NCBI GenBank assembly: GCA_028275265.1
Contig: JAPWUZ010000175.1
Location: forward strand, 1-5,814
DNA from: Armatimonadota bacterium
Lineage (GTDB): Bacteria; Armatimonadota; HRBIN16
DNA: 5,814 nt
Direction of reading: 5' to 3'
Below the pieces are notes generated by a model. The model was not told where the DNA came from, made no database searches, and saw only the letters and a list, made by a program, of their open reading frames with translations. The translations under genes and the position numbers were made by a program. This document shows positions 1 to 5,767 of this stretch, piece by piece. The first letter of the stretch is position 1, and each line of letters starts with the position of its first letter.

Positions 1-2603
1 GCGAGGCGTTCGGCGGGCGCGCCCCGCGCGTGCTGGACCCCTTCGCAGGCGGCGGCAGCATCCCGCTGGAGGCGATGCGACTGGGCTGCGAGACCTACGC
101 GCTGGACTACAACCCCGTCGCCGTGCTGCTCAACCGCTGCGTGCTGGAGTACCCCGCGCGCTTCGGCGCGCCCCACTCGGTGCCCAGCGTGCCCCTGCCG
201 CCGTCCGACGAGCCGTCGGCGACCCTGCTCGAAGGCGCTCCTGTCCAATCGCCCCTGCTGCTGGCGGTGCAGGCGTGGGGCGATTGGGTGCTGCGACAGG
301 CGCAGAAGGGAGGAACGCACGGCGGTGCGCCCCTACAGGATTTCTACCCGCCCGACCCTGACGGCTCCATCCCCGTCGGCTACATCTGGGCGCGCACCGT
401 GCCGTGCCAGAACCCCACCTGCGGCGCGGAAATCCCCCTGATGCGCCAAACATGGCTGGCGAAAAAAGACAAGAGGCAGGTCGCGCTGAAAATCGTGCCC
501 GACCACGCGCACAAGCGGGTGGAGTTCGAGATTGTGGGTCAAGCGGGCGATGTAGGGGCGCACGGCGGTGCGCCCTTCCTGGGATTCGACCCCGAGCGCG
601 GCACGGTGGCGCGGGCGAATGTGGAGTGCCCCCTGTGCGGGAGCGTCATCGACGACAAGACCACCCGCCGCCTGTTCCAGGAGGGCAAGGCGGGACAGCG
701 CATGGTCGCCGTGGTGCTCCACCACCCGCAACAGAGGGGCAAACGCTACCGACCGCAACAGAGGGGCAAACGCTACCGACTGGCAACCGAGCGCGACATG
801 GAAGCCTACCGCGCCGCCGAACAGGAACTGTGGCGCGTCTGTGCCCGCCTGCGCGAAGAGTGGGGGATGGAACCTGTGCCCGATGAGAAAATACCAACCC
901 GATGCCACGAGGTAGACCGTATGCCGATGTATGGTATCTATACTTGGGGTGAGGTTTTCAACGCGCGGCAGCAGCTGGCGCTGGTGACTTTTGCCGATTT
1001 GGTGCGGAGGGCGCACGCGGAGATGCTCGCGCAGGGCGCAGACCCCGAATTCGCTAAGGCAGTGGCGACCTGCCTTGCGCTGGGAGTGGACATGACCGCA
1101 GCATTTTGCAACACTCTGGCACGCTGGGAAAACACTTCAGAGGCAATCAAGCAGCTCTTCTCGCGTCAGGCTCTACCGATGCTTTGGGATTACGCCGAAG
1201 TAAACCCCTTCAGTGGCTCTACGGGTAGTTGGGAAGCAGGTTGGGGATACTATCTCGGTGCCCTTGCCCACCTCACCAACATTCAACCTGCCAATCTCTC
1301 GGAAAGTCCCAAGGTGCTGTACGGTTCCGCGACCGACCTGCCGTGGGCAGACGACTTCTTCGACGCCGTCATCACTGACCCGCCCTATTACGATAATGTG
1401 AACTACTCGAATCTCAGCGACTTTTTCTATGTGTGGCTCAAGCGCACGGTGGGGCATCTGCATCCCGACCTGTTCGCCACCCCGCTCACGCCCAAATCGC
1501 AAGAGATGGTAGCGGATGCCTATCGGTTCGGTGGGCGCGAGGGCGCGAAACAGCACTTCGAAGCGATGCTGTTGCAATCGTTTCGTGAGATTCACCGCGT
1601 GCTGAAGCCCGACGGCATCGCCGTGATTGTGTTCGCGCACAAGACCACTGAGGCGTGGGAGACGGTGCTGGGCGCGCTGACGGAGGCGGGGCTGCGCACC
1701 ACGATGGCCTGGCCCATCCACACCGAGATGCAGGCGCGATTGCTGGCGCAGGAATCCGCTGCGCTGGCGAGCAGCGTCTACATCGTCTGTCGCAAGCGTC
1801 AAGGCGCGGCGATGGGCTACTGGAGCGAGGTGCGGCGCGAGACGCGCGAGCTTGTCGAACGCCGACTGCAGCGGTTCTGGGACGCGGGCATCCGTGGCGC
1901 GGATATGTTCATCAGCGCGATCGGCGCGGCGATGGAGGTCTTCACCCGCTACGCCCGCGTGGAGAAGGCGTCGGGCGACCCCGTGTCGATGGGCGAGTTT
2001 TTGCAGGAGGTGCGTCAGGTGGTCGCCGAGTTCGCGCTGCGGCGCGTGCTGCACGAGGAAGCCATCGCCAGCGAGCTGGACGCGCTCACCCGGTTCTACC
2101 TGCTCTATCGCTGGGCGTACGGACGCGCGGAGGTTCCGTTTGACGAGGCGCGCAAGCTGGCGAGCAGCGTCGGGCTGGAGCTGACGCAGGTGTGGGGCGA
2201 GGGCGAGGTGGTGCAGCAGCAGAAGGAGCGCGTGCGGGTGCTGGCGCACGACGAGCGGGAGTGGGGCGTGCGTTCTGGCGCGAAAGGGGGACGCGGACGC
2301 CTCCGCACCCACCCGGACCAGCTCTCGCTGGAGGCGATGCTGATACCCAGCGAGGTGAAAGAGGAAGCCATCGCGGCGTGGGACGCGCTGCGCGAACGCG
2401 GGCGCAGGTCGCTGATAGAGGCGATTCAGCTCGCCGCCTCGCTGTGGGAGGCGAACCAAATCAGCCGTCTGCGCGAGTGGCTTGGCGAGGGCTATGCGGA
2501 CCGTCCCGCCTTCTGGCTTACGGCACAGGCGATTTCGGAGATGCTGCCCGACGGCGACCGCGAACGGCGCGTGCTGCAGGGTTTGCTGATGCATCGAGGG
2601 TAG
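1..2603 (+). CDS. Adenine-specific DNA methylase with zinc ribbon (COG1743/DUF1156 family), 5'-truncated by window edge
   Basis: Predicted SAM-dependent DNA N6-adenine methyltransferase. The frame is open to the window edge (first whole codon at 3), so the true start and the N-terminal DUF1156 segment lie outside; the GTG at 30 falls inside motif I's lead-in and is not a real start. Numbering from that GTG: motif I DPFAGGGSIPLEA at 3-15; a zinc ribbon from C126-x4-C131 and C200-x2-C203; a family-typical block FSRQALPMLWDYAEVNPF at 377-394; catalytic DPPY at 450-453 followed by YDNVNYSNLSDFFYVWLKR; HRVLKPDG near 522; then helical C-terminal blocks (about 627-645, 687-699) and the usual ending near 850. 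Motif I precedes motif IV with a long insertion between them. The C-terminus looks complete and no frameshift is visible. Linkers carry in-frame repeats, described separately. Known for the family: frequent in defence islands with a helicase and a large ATPase. No partner is visible here, so a defence role is inference. Confidence 0.93.
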   Translation, partial: EAFGGRAPRVLDPFAGGGSIPLEAMRLGCETYALDYNPVAVLLNRCVLEYPARFGAPHSVPSVPLPPSDEPSATLLEGAPVQSPLLLAVQAWGDWVLRQAQKGGTHGGAPLQDFYPPDPDGSIPVGYIWARTVPCQNPTCGAEIPLMRQTWLAKKDKRQVALKIVPDHAHKRVEFEIVGQAGDVGAHGGAPFLGFDPERGTVARANVECPLCGSVIDDKTTRRLFQEGKAGQRMVAVVLHHPQQRGKRYRPQQRGKRYRLATERDMEAYRAAEQELWRVCARLREEWGMEPVPDEKIPTRCHEVDRMPMYGIYTWGEVFNARQQLALVTFADLVRRAHAEMLAQGADPEFAKAVATCLALGVDMTAAFCNTLARWENTSEAIKQLFSRQALPMLWDYAEVNPFSGSTGSWEAGWGYYLGALAHLTNIQPANLSESPKVLYGSATDLPWADDFFDAVITDPPYYDNVNYSNLSDFFYVWLKRTVGHLHPDLFATPLTPKSQEMVADAYRFGGREGAKQHFEAMLLQSFREIHRVLKPDGIAVIVFAHKTTEAWETVLGALTEAGLRTTMAWPIHTEMQARLLAQESAALASSVYIVCRKRQGAAMGYWSEVRRETRELVERRLQRFWDAGIRGADMFISAIGAAMEVFTRYARVEKASGDPVSMGEFLQEVRQVVAEFALRRVLHEEAIASELDALTRFYLLYRWAYGRAEVPFDEARKLASSVGLELTQVWGEGEVVQQQKERVRVLAHDEREWGVRSGAKGGRGRLRTHPDQLSLEAMLIPSEVKEEAIAAWDALRERGRRSLIEAIQLAASLWEANQISRLREWLGEGYADRPAFWLTAQAISEMLPDGDRERRVLQGLLMHRG
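311..336. repeat. Palindromic element, copy 1, in-frame within the methylase gene
   Basis: A hairpin with loop GGCG at 321-324 and right arm GTGCGCCCCTAC at 325-336. That right arm is the exact reverse complement of the left arm of copy 2 (552-563). The left arm here is diverged (GGAACGCAC at 312-320), so only the inner part pairs. It encodes GGTHGGAPL (residues 94-102) in the linker between motif I and the zinc ribbon. A decayed copy of a mobile or dispersed palindrome is the simplest reading. Confidence 0.7.
552..577. repeat. Palindromic element, copy 2, in-frame within the methylase gene
   Basis: Left arm GTAGGGGCGCAC (552-563), loop GGCG (564-567), right arm GTGCGCCCTT (568-577). Eight base pairs flanking the loop are perfect and further pairs are possible with one mismatch. 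It encodes VGAHGGAPF (residues 175-183), in the same reading frame as copy 1, giving the shared peptide HGGAP. It sits in the linker just before the second zinc-ribbon cysteine pair, a place where family members vary in length. Confidence 0.75.
726..779 (+). repeat. Perfect 27-bp tandem duplication in the methylase gene
   Basis: Two identical 27-base units abut at 726-752 and 753-779. Because 27 is a multiple of three, the frame is kept and the protein gains a repeated PQQRGKRYR, a strongly basic stretch. The two copies show no difference, which suggests a recent slippage or duplication event, or an assembly artefact. It lies between the zinc ribbon and the conserved central methylase blocks. 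Confidence 0.95.
2286..2310. repeat. Possible third intragenic palindrome in the methylase C-terminal region
   Basis: Arms GCGGA (2293-2297) and TCCGC (2302-2306) flank the loop CGCC, which is the complement of the GGCG loop in copies 1 and 2. GGG (2288-2290) and CCC (2308-2310) can pair outside a small AC/A bulge. It encodes GGRGRLRT (753-760), in a low-complexity linker before the last conserved block. The arm sequence differs from copies 1 and 2, and in DNA this GC-rich a short hairpin can arise by chance. Confidence 0.35.
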
Positions 2604-2631
2604 CAAGGGCAACCACGAGGGTTGCCCCTAC
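2604..2631. repeat. Intergenic palindrome of the GTAGGGGC...GCCCCTAC type between convergent genes
   Basis: Starts directly after the methylase stop codon. Stem GGGCAACC (2607-2614) pairs perfectly with GGTTGCCC (2620-2627) around a five-base loop ACGAG; one further mismatch extends it to the outer CCTAC. Read on the minus strand it begins GTAGGGGCAACC, sharing GTAGGGGC with the intragenic copies but with a different inner arm. It has no T-tract on either side, so it is not a classical intrinsic terminator, though between two converging 3' ends it may still protect or end transcripts. Confidence 0.75.
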
Positions 2632-2646
2632 GCGGTGCGGTGACGC

Positions 2647-2850
2647 TTACGGCCAGTAATGGTCGTAAAAGAGAGTGTCGTACAGCAGCTTACCCAGCGT
2701 GACGACGACTCCGAACACGACCACTGCCTGCCGATAGGTCAGCACGCTGGCGGGCAGCATGGGCAGGGGGATTAACAGGAACACTCCCCCTACCGCGAGC
2801 ACCAGCAGGCTTGCTCGCAGCAACCTTCGCCAGCGTGTGGCTGTGTTCAT
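2647..2850 (-). CDS. Small two-helix membrane protein, unknown function
   Basis: A 67-residue protein I do not recognise. After a basic N-terminus (TRWRRLLR, 5-12) comes a hydrophobic helix at about 13-32, a short PASVLTYRQ turn, and a second hydrophobic helix at about 41-61, ending in an aromatic tail FYDHYWP. The basic start suggests an N-in, C-in hairpin in the inner membrane. The ATG at 2850 follows a good ribosome site, GAGGTGG (2860-2854 on the minus strand), which overlaps the stop codon of the NYN gene; the genes are 8 bp apart, so they are very likely co-transcribed and perhaps coupled. The reading is supported by this ribosome site, the hydropathy pattern and the operon position, not by homology. 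Confidence 0.7.
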   Translation of the reverse strand: MNTATRWRRLLRASLLVLAVGGVFLLIPLPMLPASVLTYRQAVVVFGVVVTLGKLLYDTLFYDHYWP

Positions 2851-2858
2851 GTTCCACC

Positions 2859-3377
2859 TCAGGCGCGGATGATTTCGCGTTTGACGTCCTCATCCGCGAG
2901 GTCGATGAACTCATCTGCCTGTCGTCGCAGCTCGTCGGCGATCATCGGGGAGAGTGTGCGGATGGTGCTGACCACAGCCACACGCACACCCTTCATCTGC
3001 ACCGCTTCCACCAGCCGCCGGAAGTCGCCGTCCCCGCTGAACAGCACCGCACGGTCGATATGGTCTGCCAGCAGCAGCATATCGATGGCAAGCTCGATGT
3101 CCATGTTGCCCTTGATTTCGTACTGTCCTGTGGCGGGGTTATAGTAGCGCTTCTGCGGCTTGGTGACCACCGTGTAGCCGTTGTAGTCCAGGTAGTCCAG
3201 GAAGCTGAGCATCGGGTCGAACTCGCCTTCCCGACGCGACGCATAGTAAAAAGCGCGAAGCAACCTACCTCCTCGCGAGAAGTAACGCAACAGTTTCCCG
3301 AAATCAATATCCCAGCCCAGCTGCTGCATGGTGTAGGTCAGGTTGGGACCATCAATGAATATGGCAATTCTCTCCAC
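2859..3377 (-). CDS. NYN-domain (LabA/DUF88-like) predicted ribonuclease
   Basis: A single-domain NYN protein of the PIN-like nuclease superfamily, 172 residues from the GTG chosen here. Positions counted from a possible upstream GTG at 3386 (subtract 3 for the chosen start): FIDGPNL with D12 and N15; KGNMDIELAIDML with D96 and D102; SGDGDF with D119 and D121. These acidic residues are the expected metal-binding site. A final helical segment runs IADELRRQADEFIDLADEDV. The GTG at 3377 is preferred because AGGAGGT lies 7 bases upstream, while the same ribosome site would overlap the GTG at 3386. Known for the family: metal-dependent RNA cleavage in some members, with no common substrate. The substrate here is unknown; a small membrane protein follows in the same unit. 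Confidence 0.9.
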   Translation of the reverse strand: MERIAIFIDGPNLTYTMQQLGWDIDFGKLLRYFSRGGRLLRAFYYASRREGEFDPMLSFLDYLDYNGYTVVTKPQKRYYNPATGQYEIKGNMDIELAIDMLLLADHIDRAVLFSGDGDFRRLVEAVQMKGVRVAVVSTIRTLSPMIADELRRQADEFIDLADEDVKREIIRA

Positions 3378-3384
3378 AGGGCGC

Positions 3385-3391
3385 ACCTCCT
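3385..3391 (-). promoter_or_regulatory. Shine-Dalgarno site that fixes the NYN start
   Basis: AGGAGGT read on the minus strand, a near-perfect match to the anti-SD sequence. It is 7 bases from the GTG at 3377 but overlaps the upstream in-frame GTG at 3386, so the downstream start is the likely one. Confidence 0.75.
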
Positions 3392-3516
3392 CTCGCCCGC
3401 TAAAACCTTTCTCCGCGCGCCTCCAGGCGCGTACTTGCTCTACCAGATTTGCCTCGGTTGACCGAACCGGTTTTCTTTCACAGGGGAAGCCTTGTCCGTT
3501 CAGGGTGTATGCCCCA
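3392..3516 (-). other. Spacer between ABC ATPase and NYN genes, with a short GC hairpin
   Basis: This 125-base spacer separates the NIL-metX-ABC group from the NYN pair. It holds one clear hairpin, CGCGCC (3416-3421), loop TCCA, GGCGCG (3426-3431). On the minus strand a TTTT follows about 10 bases later, too far for a standard intrinsic terminator. I see no convincing -35/-10 pair for the NYN gene. Whether the NYN pair has its own promoter or is read through from the upstream group cannot be decided by eye. Confidence 0.4.
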
Positions 3517-4278
3517 TCATCTGGTCACCGCCTCCTCCTCTTCCTCTTCATCGACAGCCGGGAGCGTTTTCAGTACTTCTTCTGCGATGATGCGTTCGGT
3601 AACGGGATCATCGCCCACGATTTTGCCGTCCCGAAACCGCACGATGCGTCGGGCATGGCGGGCAATGTCCCATTCGTGCGTAACCAGCACAATCACCTTG
3701 CCTTCGTCGTTCAGCTTCTGGAATATCGCCATAATCTCTTCGCCGCGGCGGGTATCCAGATTTCCCGTAGGCTCGTCCGCCAGAATCACTGCCGGGTCGT
3801 TCACCAGTGCCCGCGCGATGGCGACGCGCTGCTGCTCACCGCCCGACAGCTCGTTAGGGCGCGAGTTGATACGATGTGCCAGGCCCACTGCTTCCAGTGC
3901 GCGCTTTGCACGCTCGTGACGGTCACGGAACCGCCCGTTATACAGCAGCGGCAGTTCCACGTTACGCAGGGCAGTGGCACGCGGCAGCAGGTTGAACTGC
4001 TGGAACACGAAGCCAATCTTGCGGTTGCGGATTTCCGCCAGCTGGTTGTCGGTGAGTTTGGCAACCTCCACTCCGTCCAGTTTGTAAGAGCCGCTGGTTG
4101 GGCGGTCCAGGCAACCGATGATGTTCATGAAGGTGGACTTGCCCGACCCCGATGGACCCATTATCGCCACGAATTCGCCCGGGTACACCTTCAGCGAAAC
4201 CCCGCGCAAGGCGTGTACATGCGTCTTGCCCAGAATGTAGGTCTTGTGTACGTCTTCCACTTCGATGACCGGTGTCAT
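3517..4278 (-). CDS. ABC transporter ATP-binding protein, MacB/LolD type
   Basis: Cytoplasmic ATPase subunit of an ABC transporter, 253 residues from the ATG used here. Counting from an alternative GTG at 4284 (two residues earlier): Walker A GPSGSGKST 43-51, Q-loop FQQFNLLP 94-101, signature LSGGEQQR 146-153, Walker B VILADEPTGNLD 166-177, H-loop VTHE with H203. All catalytic residues are present. The overall pattern (HALRGVSL, MNIIGCLDRPTSG, DEPTGNLD) matches the MacB/LolD/FtsE group, which works with MacB- or FtsX-like permeases in export, lipoprotein release or mechanotransmission. A C-terminal tail ends in six glutamates (DEEEEEEAVTR), encoded by a CTC/TTC-rich tract near 3530-3550. The ATG at 4278 overlaps the metX stop as ATGA, with GGAGG 10 bases upstream; the GTG at 4284 would be only 4 bases from that site. 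No permease gene follows, so the substrate is unknown. Confidence 0.92.
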   Translation of the reverse strand: MTPVIEVEDVHKTYILGKTHVHALRGVSLKVYPGEFVAIMGPSGSGKSTFMNIIGCLDRPTSGSYKLDGVEVAKLTDNQLAEIRNRKIGFVFQQFNLLPRATALRNVELPLLYNGRFRDRHERAKRALEAVGLAHRINSRPNELSGGEQQRVAIARALVNDPAVILADEPTGNLDTRRGEEIMAIFQKLNDEGKVIVLVTHEWDIARHARRIVRFRDGKIVGDDPVTERIIAEEVLKTLPAVDEEEEEEAVTR

Positions 4279-5471
4279 TCGCACTCTTCCTCCAGTTGTT
4301 GCATCAATTTTCGGAGCGGCGGTATCATCTTGCGATACTCCACCAGGAAAGCATCATGCCCGTAGGCGGAATCCATCTCGAAATACTCCGAACGCTTGCC
4401 CAAACGTTTCAGCATCTCGTGGATTTCGCGCATCACGTAGGGCGGGAACAGGATGTCGGAGCGTATCGAGATGAGCAGCACACGCGCCTGAATGCGGCTG
4501 AGCGCCTCTTCCAGACTGGCATAGCCGCGGCTGATGTCGTGCAGGTCCATTGCCTTGCTGAGGTAGAGGTAGCTGTTGGCGTCGAAGTCGCGCTTGAGCA
4601 GCTTCTCGCCCTCCTCGTGCAGGTATCGCTCCACATCGAAGCGGGCGTGCAGGTCATGCTCCAGCGCGCTCTCCTCGCTGGCAGGCTTGCGTCCGAACAC
4701 CTGTTGCATAATCTCGTCGGAGAGATAGGTGATGGTGCCTATCATGCGGGCAAGCGCGAGCCCCTGACGCGGTTTTTCACCGTCCTCGTAGTACTCGCCT
4801 TTGCGCCAGTTTGGGTCGAGCATGATGGCTCGCCTGCCCACCTCGTTGAAGGCGATGGCTTGCGCCGACAACCGCGCGCTGCAGGCGATGGGCGCGACCG
4901 CGTCCATAAAGTCTGGATACATCACCGCCCATTCCAGCGCCTGCATACCGCCCATCGAGCCGCCCGTGACCAGCTTGAGCCGTCGCACGCCCAGATGTTC
5001 TAACAGCACCCGTTGCACGCGCACCATGTCGCGGATGGTGACGATGGGGAAGCGCAGCCCGTAAGGCTTACCGGTGCGCGGGTCGATGGAAGCGGGTCCG
5101 GTGCTACCCCGACAGCTACCCAGCACGTTGGGCGCGATGACGCAGTATTTCTCGGTGTCGAACACCTTGCCGGGACCGATGAGACCATCCCAGTAACCCA
5201 CCGTGCGGTTGTACGGCGCGTACTTTCCCGCGGCGTGCGAGCTGCCTGTCAGCCCATGCAGCACCAGAATGGCGTTGTCGCGGGTGGCGTTGAGTTCGCC
5301 GTACACTTCGTAAGCCACGTCCACCCGAGGTAGCGTCTGTCGGTTCTCCAGCACAAACGGCTCTTCGGGCGAGGCGAAGGTGAAGATGTGCTTCACGATG
5401 TTTTCGCCGACCGAAGCGACGGCTTCGTCTTCTTCCACCGGCAACAGATATGCTGCGGATTCGGTGCTCAT
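4275..5471 (-). CDS. metX: Homoserine O-acetyltransferase (MetX), alpha/beta-hydrolase fold
   Basis: Transfers an acyl group, presumably from acetyl-CoA, to the hydroxyl of L-homoserine, the first committed step of methionine synthesis by the sulfhydrylation route; cytoplasmic. It has 398 residues from the ATG at 5471, near the usual family length. Visible features: VLHGLTGSSHAAG (70-82) near the oxyanion hole, the MetX block SCRGSTGPASIDPRTGKPYG (119-138), nucleophile Ser172 in GGSMGGMQALEW, Asp339 in SDILFP and His372 in YGHDAFL, completing the Ser-Asp-His triad. The start is chosen because its ATG overlaps the stop of the NIL gene as ATGA; a GTG at 5483 would add four glycine-rich residues and sits too close to the GAGGAG ribosome site. 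Its own stop overlaps the ABC ATPase start in the same way. The acyl donor (acetyl- versus succinyl-CoA) cannot be settled by eye. Confidence 0.95.
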   Translation of the reverse strand: MSTESAAYLLPVEEDEAVASVGENIVKHIFTFASPEEPFVLENRQTLPRVDVAYEVYGELNATRDNAILVLHGLTGSSHAAGKYAPYNRTVGYWDGLIGPGKVFDTEKYCVIAPNVLGSCRGSTGPASIDPRTGKPYGLRFPIVTIRDMVRVQRVLLEHLGVRRLKLVTGGSMGGMQALEWAVMYPDFMDAVAPIACSARLSAQAIAFNEVGRRAIMLDPNWRKGEYYEDGEKPRQGLALARMIGTITYLSDEIMQQVFGRKPASEESALEHDLHARFDVERYLHEEGEKLLKRDFDANSYLYLSKAMDLHDISRGYASLEEALSRIQARVLLISIRSDILFPPYVMREIHEMLKRLGKRSEYFEMDSAYGHDAFLVEYRKMIPPLRKLMQQLEEECE

Positions 5472-5749
5472 CCCACCACCCACTCCTCGGCGCCGTTGAC
5501 GCCGATGGTGCTGACGGTGATGCCCTGTTCCTTCAGGAACTCGATGGCGCGGTGCAGCTGCGCCGATGAGCCCGTGAGTTCCAGAAACACGAACCCCCCG
5601 ATGTGCGGGTCGATATTCGCCCGGCGGATGTTGGGTATCAGGTCAAAGTCCTTCACCAGCCGATAGACGATAGGCTCTTTGACCCGCTCGAGCGGGAAGT
5701 TCAGTTGCACGCGGATGGTTTCCACCGCGTCTTGTTGCTCTACAGGCAT
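5468..5749 (-). CDS. Stand-alone NIL-domain (ACT-like) protein
   Basis: A 93-residue protein consisting almost wholly of a NIL domain, the ACT-like fold found at the C-terminus of methionine importer ATPases (MetN), where it senses methionine. The pattern is typical: a first strand TIRVQLNFP (11-19), the helix EPIVYRLVKDFDLIPNIRRANI (25-46, split here by eye into EPIVYRLVKDF and the NI-containing turn), strand GGFVFLELTG (51-60), helix SAQLHRAIEFLKEQG (62-76) and last strand ITVSTI (77-82). There are no cysteines, so it is not one of the NIL-ferredoxin fusions linked to sulfur transfer to aspartate semialdehyde. The ATG at 5749 has AAGGAGG 11 bases upstream. Its stop overlaps the metX start, so a role in methionine or sulfur metabolism, as an amino-acid sensor or partner of another enzyme, is a reasonable inference. 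Confidence 0.88.
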   Translation of the reverse strand: MPVEQQDAVETIRVQLNFPLERVKEPIVYRLVKDFDLIPNIRRANIDPHIGGFVFLELTGSSAQLHRAIEFLKEQGITVSTIGVNGAEEWVVG

Positions 5750-5760
5750 GGATGTATCGC

Positions 5761-5767
5761 CCTCCTT
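5761..5767 (-). promoter_or_regulatory. Shine-Dalgarno site for the NIL gene
   Basis: AAGGAGG on the minus strand, 11 bases from the ATG at 5749; slightly long spacing but a strong core. The remaining bases to the window edge (to 5814) show no clear promoter. They could be 5' leader or the 3' end of a further minus-strand gene: two short frames end there, with TAA at 5776-5774 or TGA at 5769-5767, both too short to judge. Confidence 0.6.

Noticed and set aside
726..779. Direct repeats as a CRISPR array
   Set aside because: The units abut with no spacers and are in-frame coding sequence.
1173..2612. Long open frame (479 codons) on the minus strand opposite the methylase
   Set aside because: It is a high-GC shadow: Arg/His/Leu/Ala-rich translation with no motifs, fully antisense to a well-supported gene.
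3451..3470. GGTTCGGTCAACC, reminiscent of a tRNA T-arm
   Set aside because: The loop and stem spacing do not fit a T-arm and no acceptor, D or anticodon arms are found around it.
3455..3478. Hairpin CGGTT-GACCG-AACCG followed by TTTTCTTT on the plus strand, terminator-like
   Set aside because: The stem is only 5 bp and no plus-strand gene ends nearby; the flanking genes are on the minus strand, where the T-tract would be an A-tract before the stem.
3343..5003. Long plus-strand open frames opposite the ABC ATPase and metX
   Set aside because: Both lie antisense to clearly recognised genes and their translations match no family pattern.
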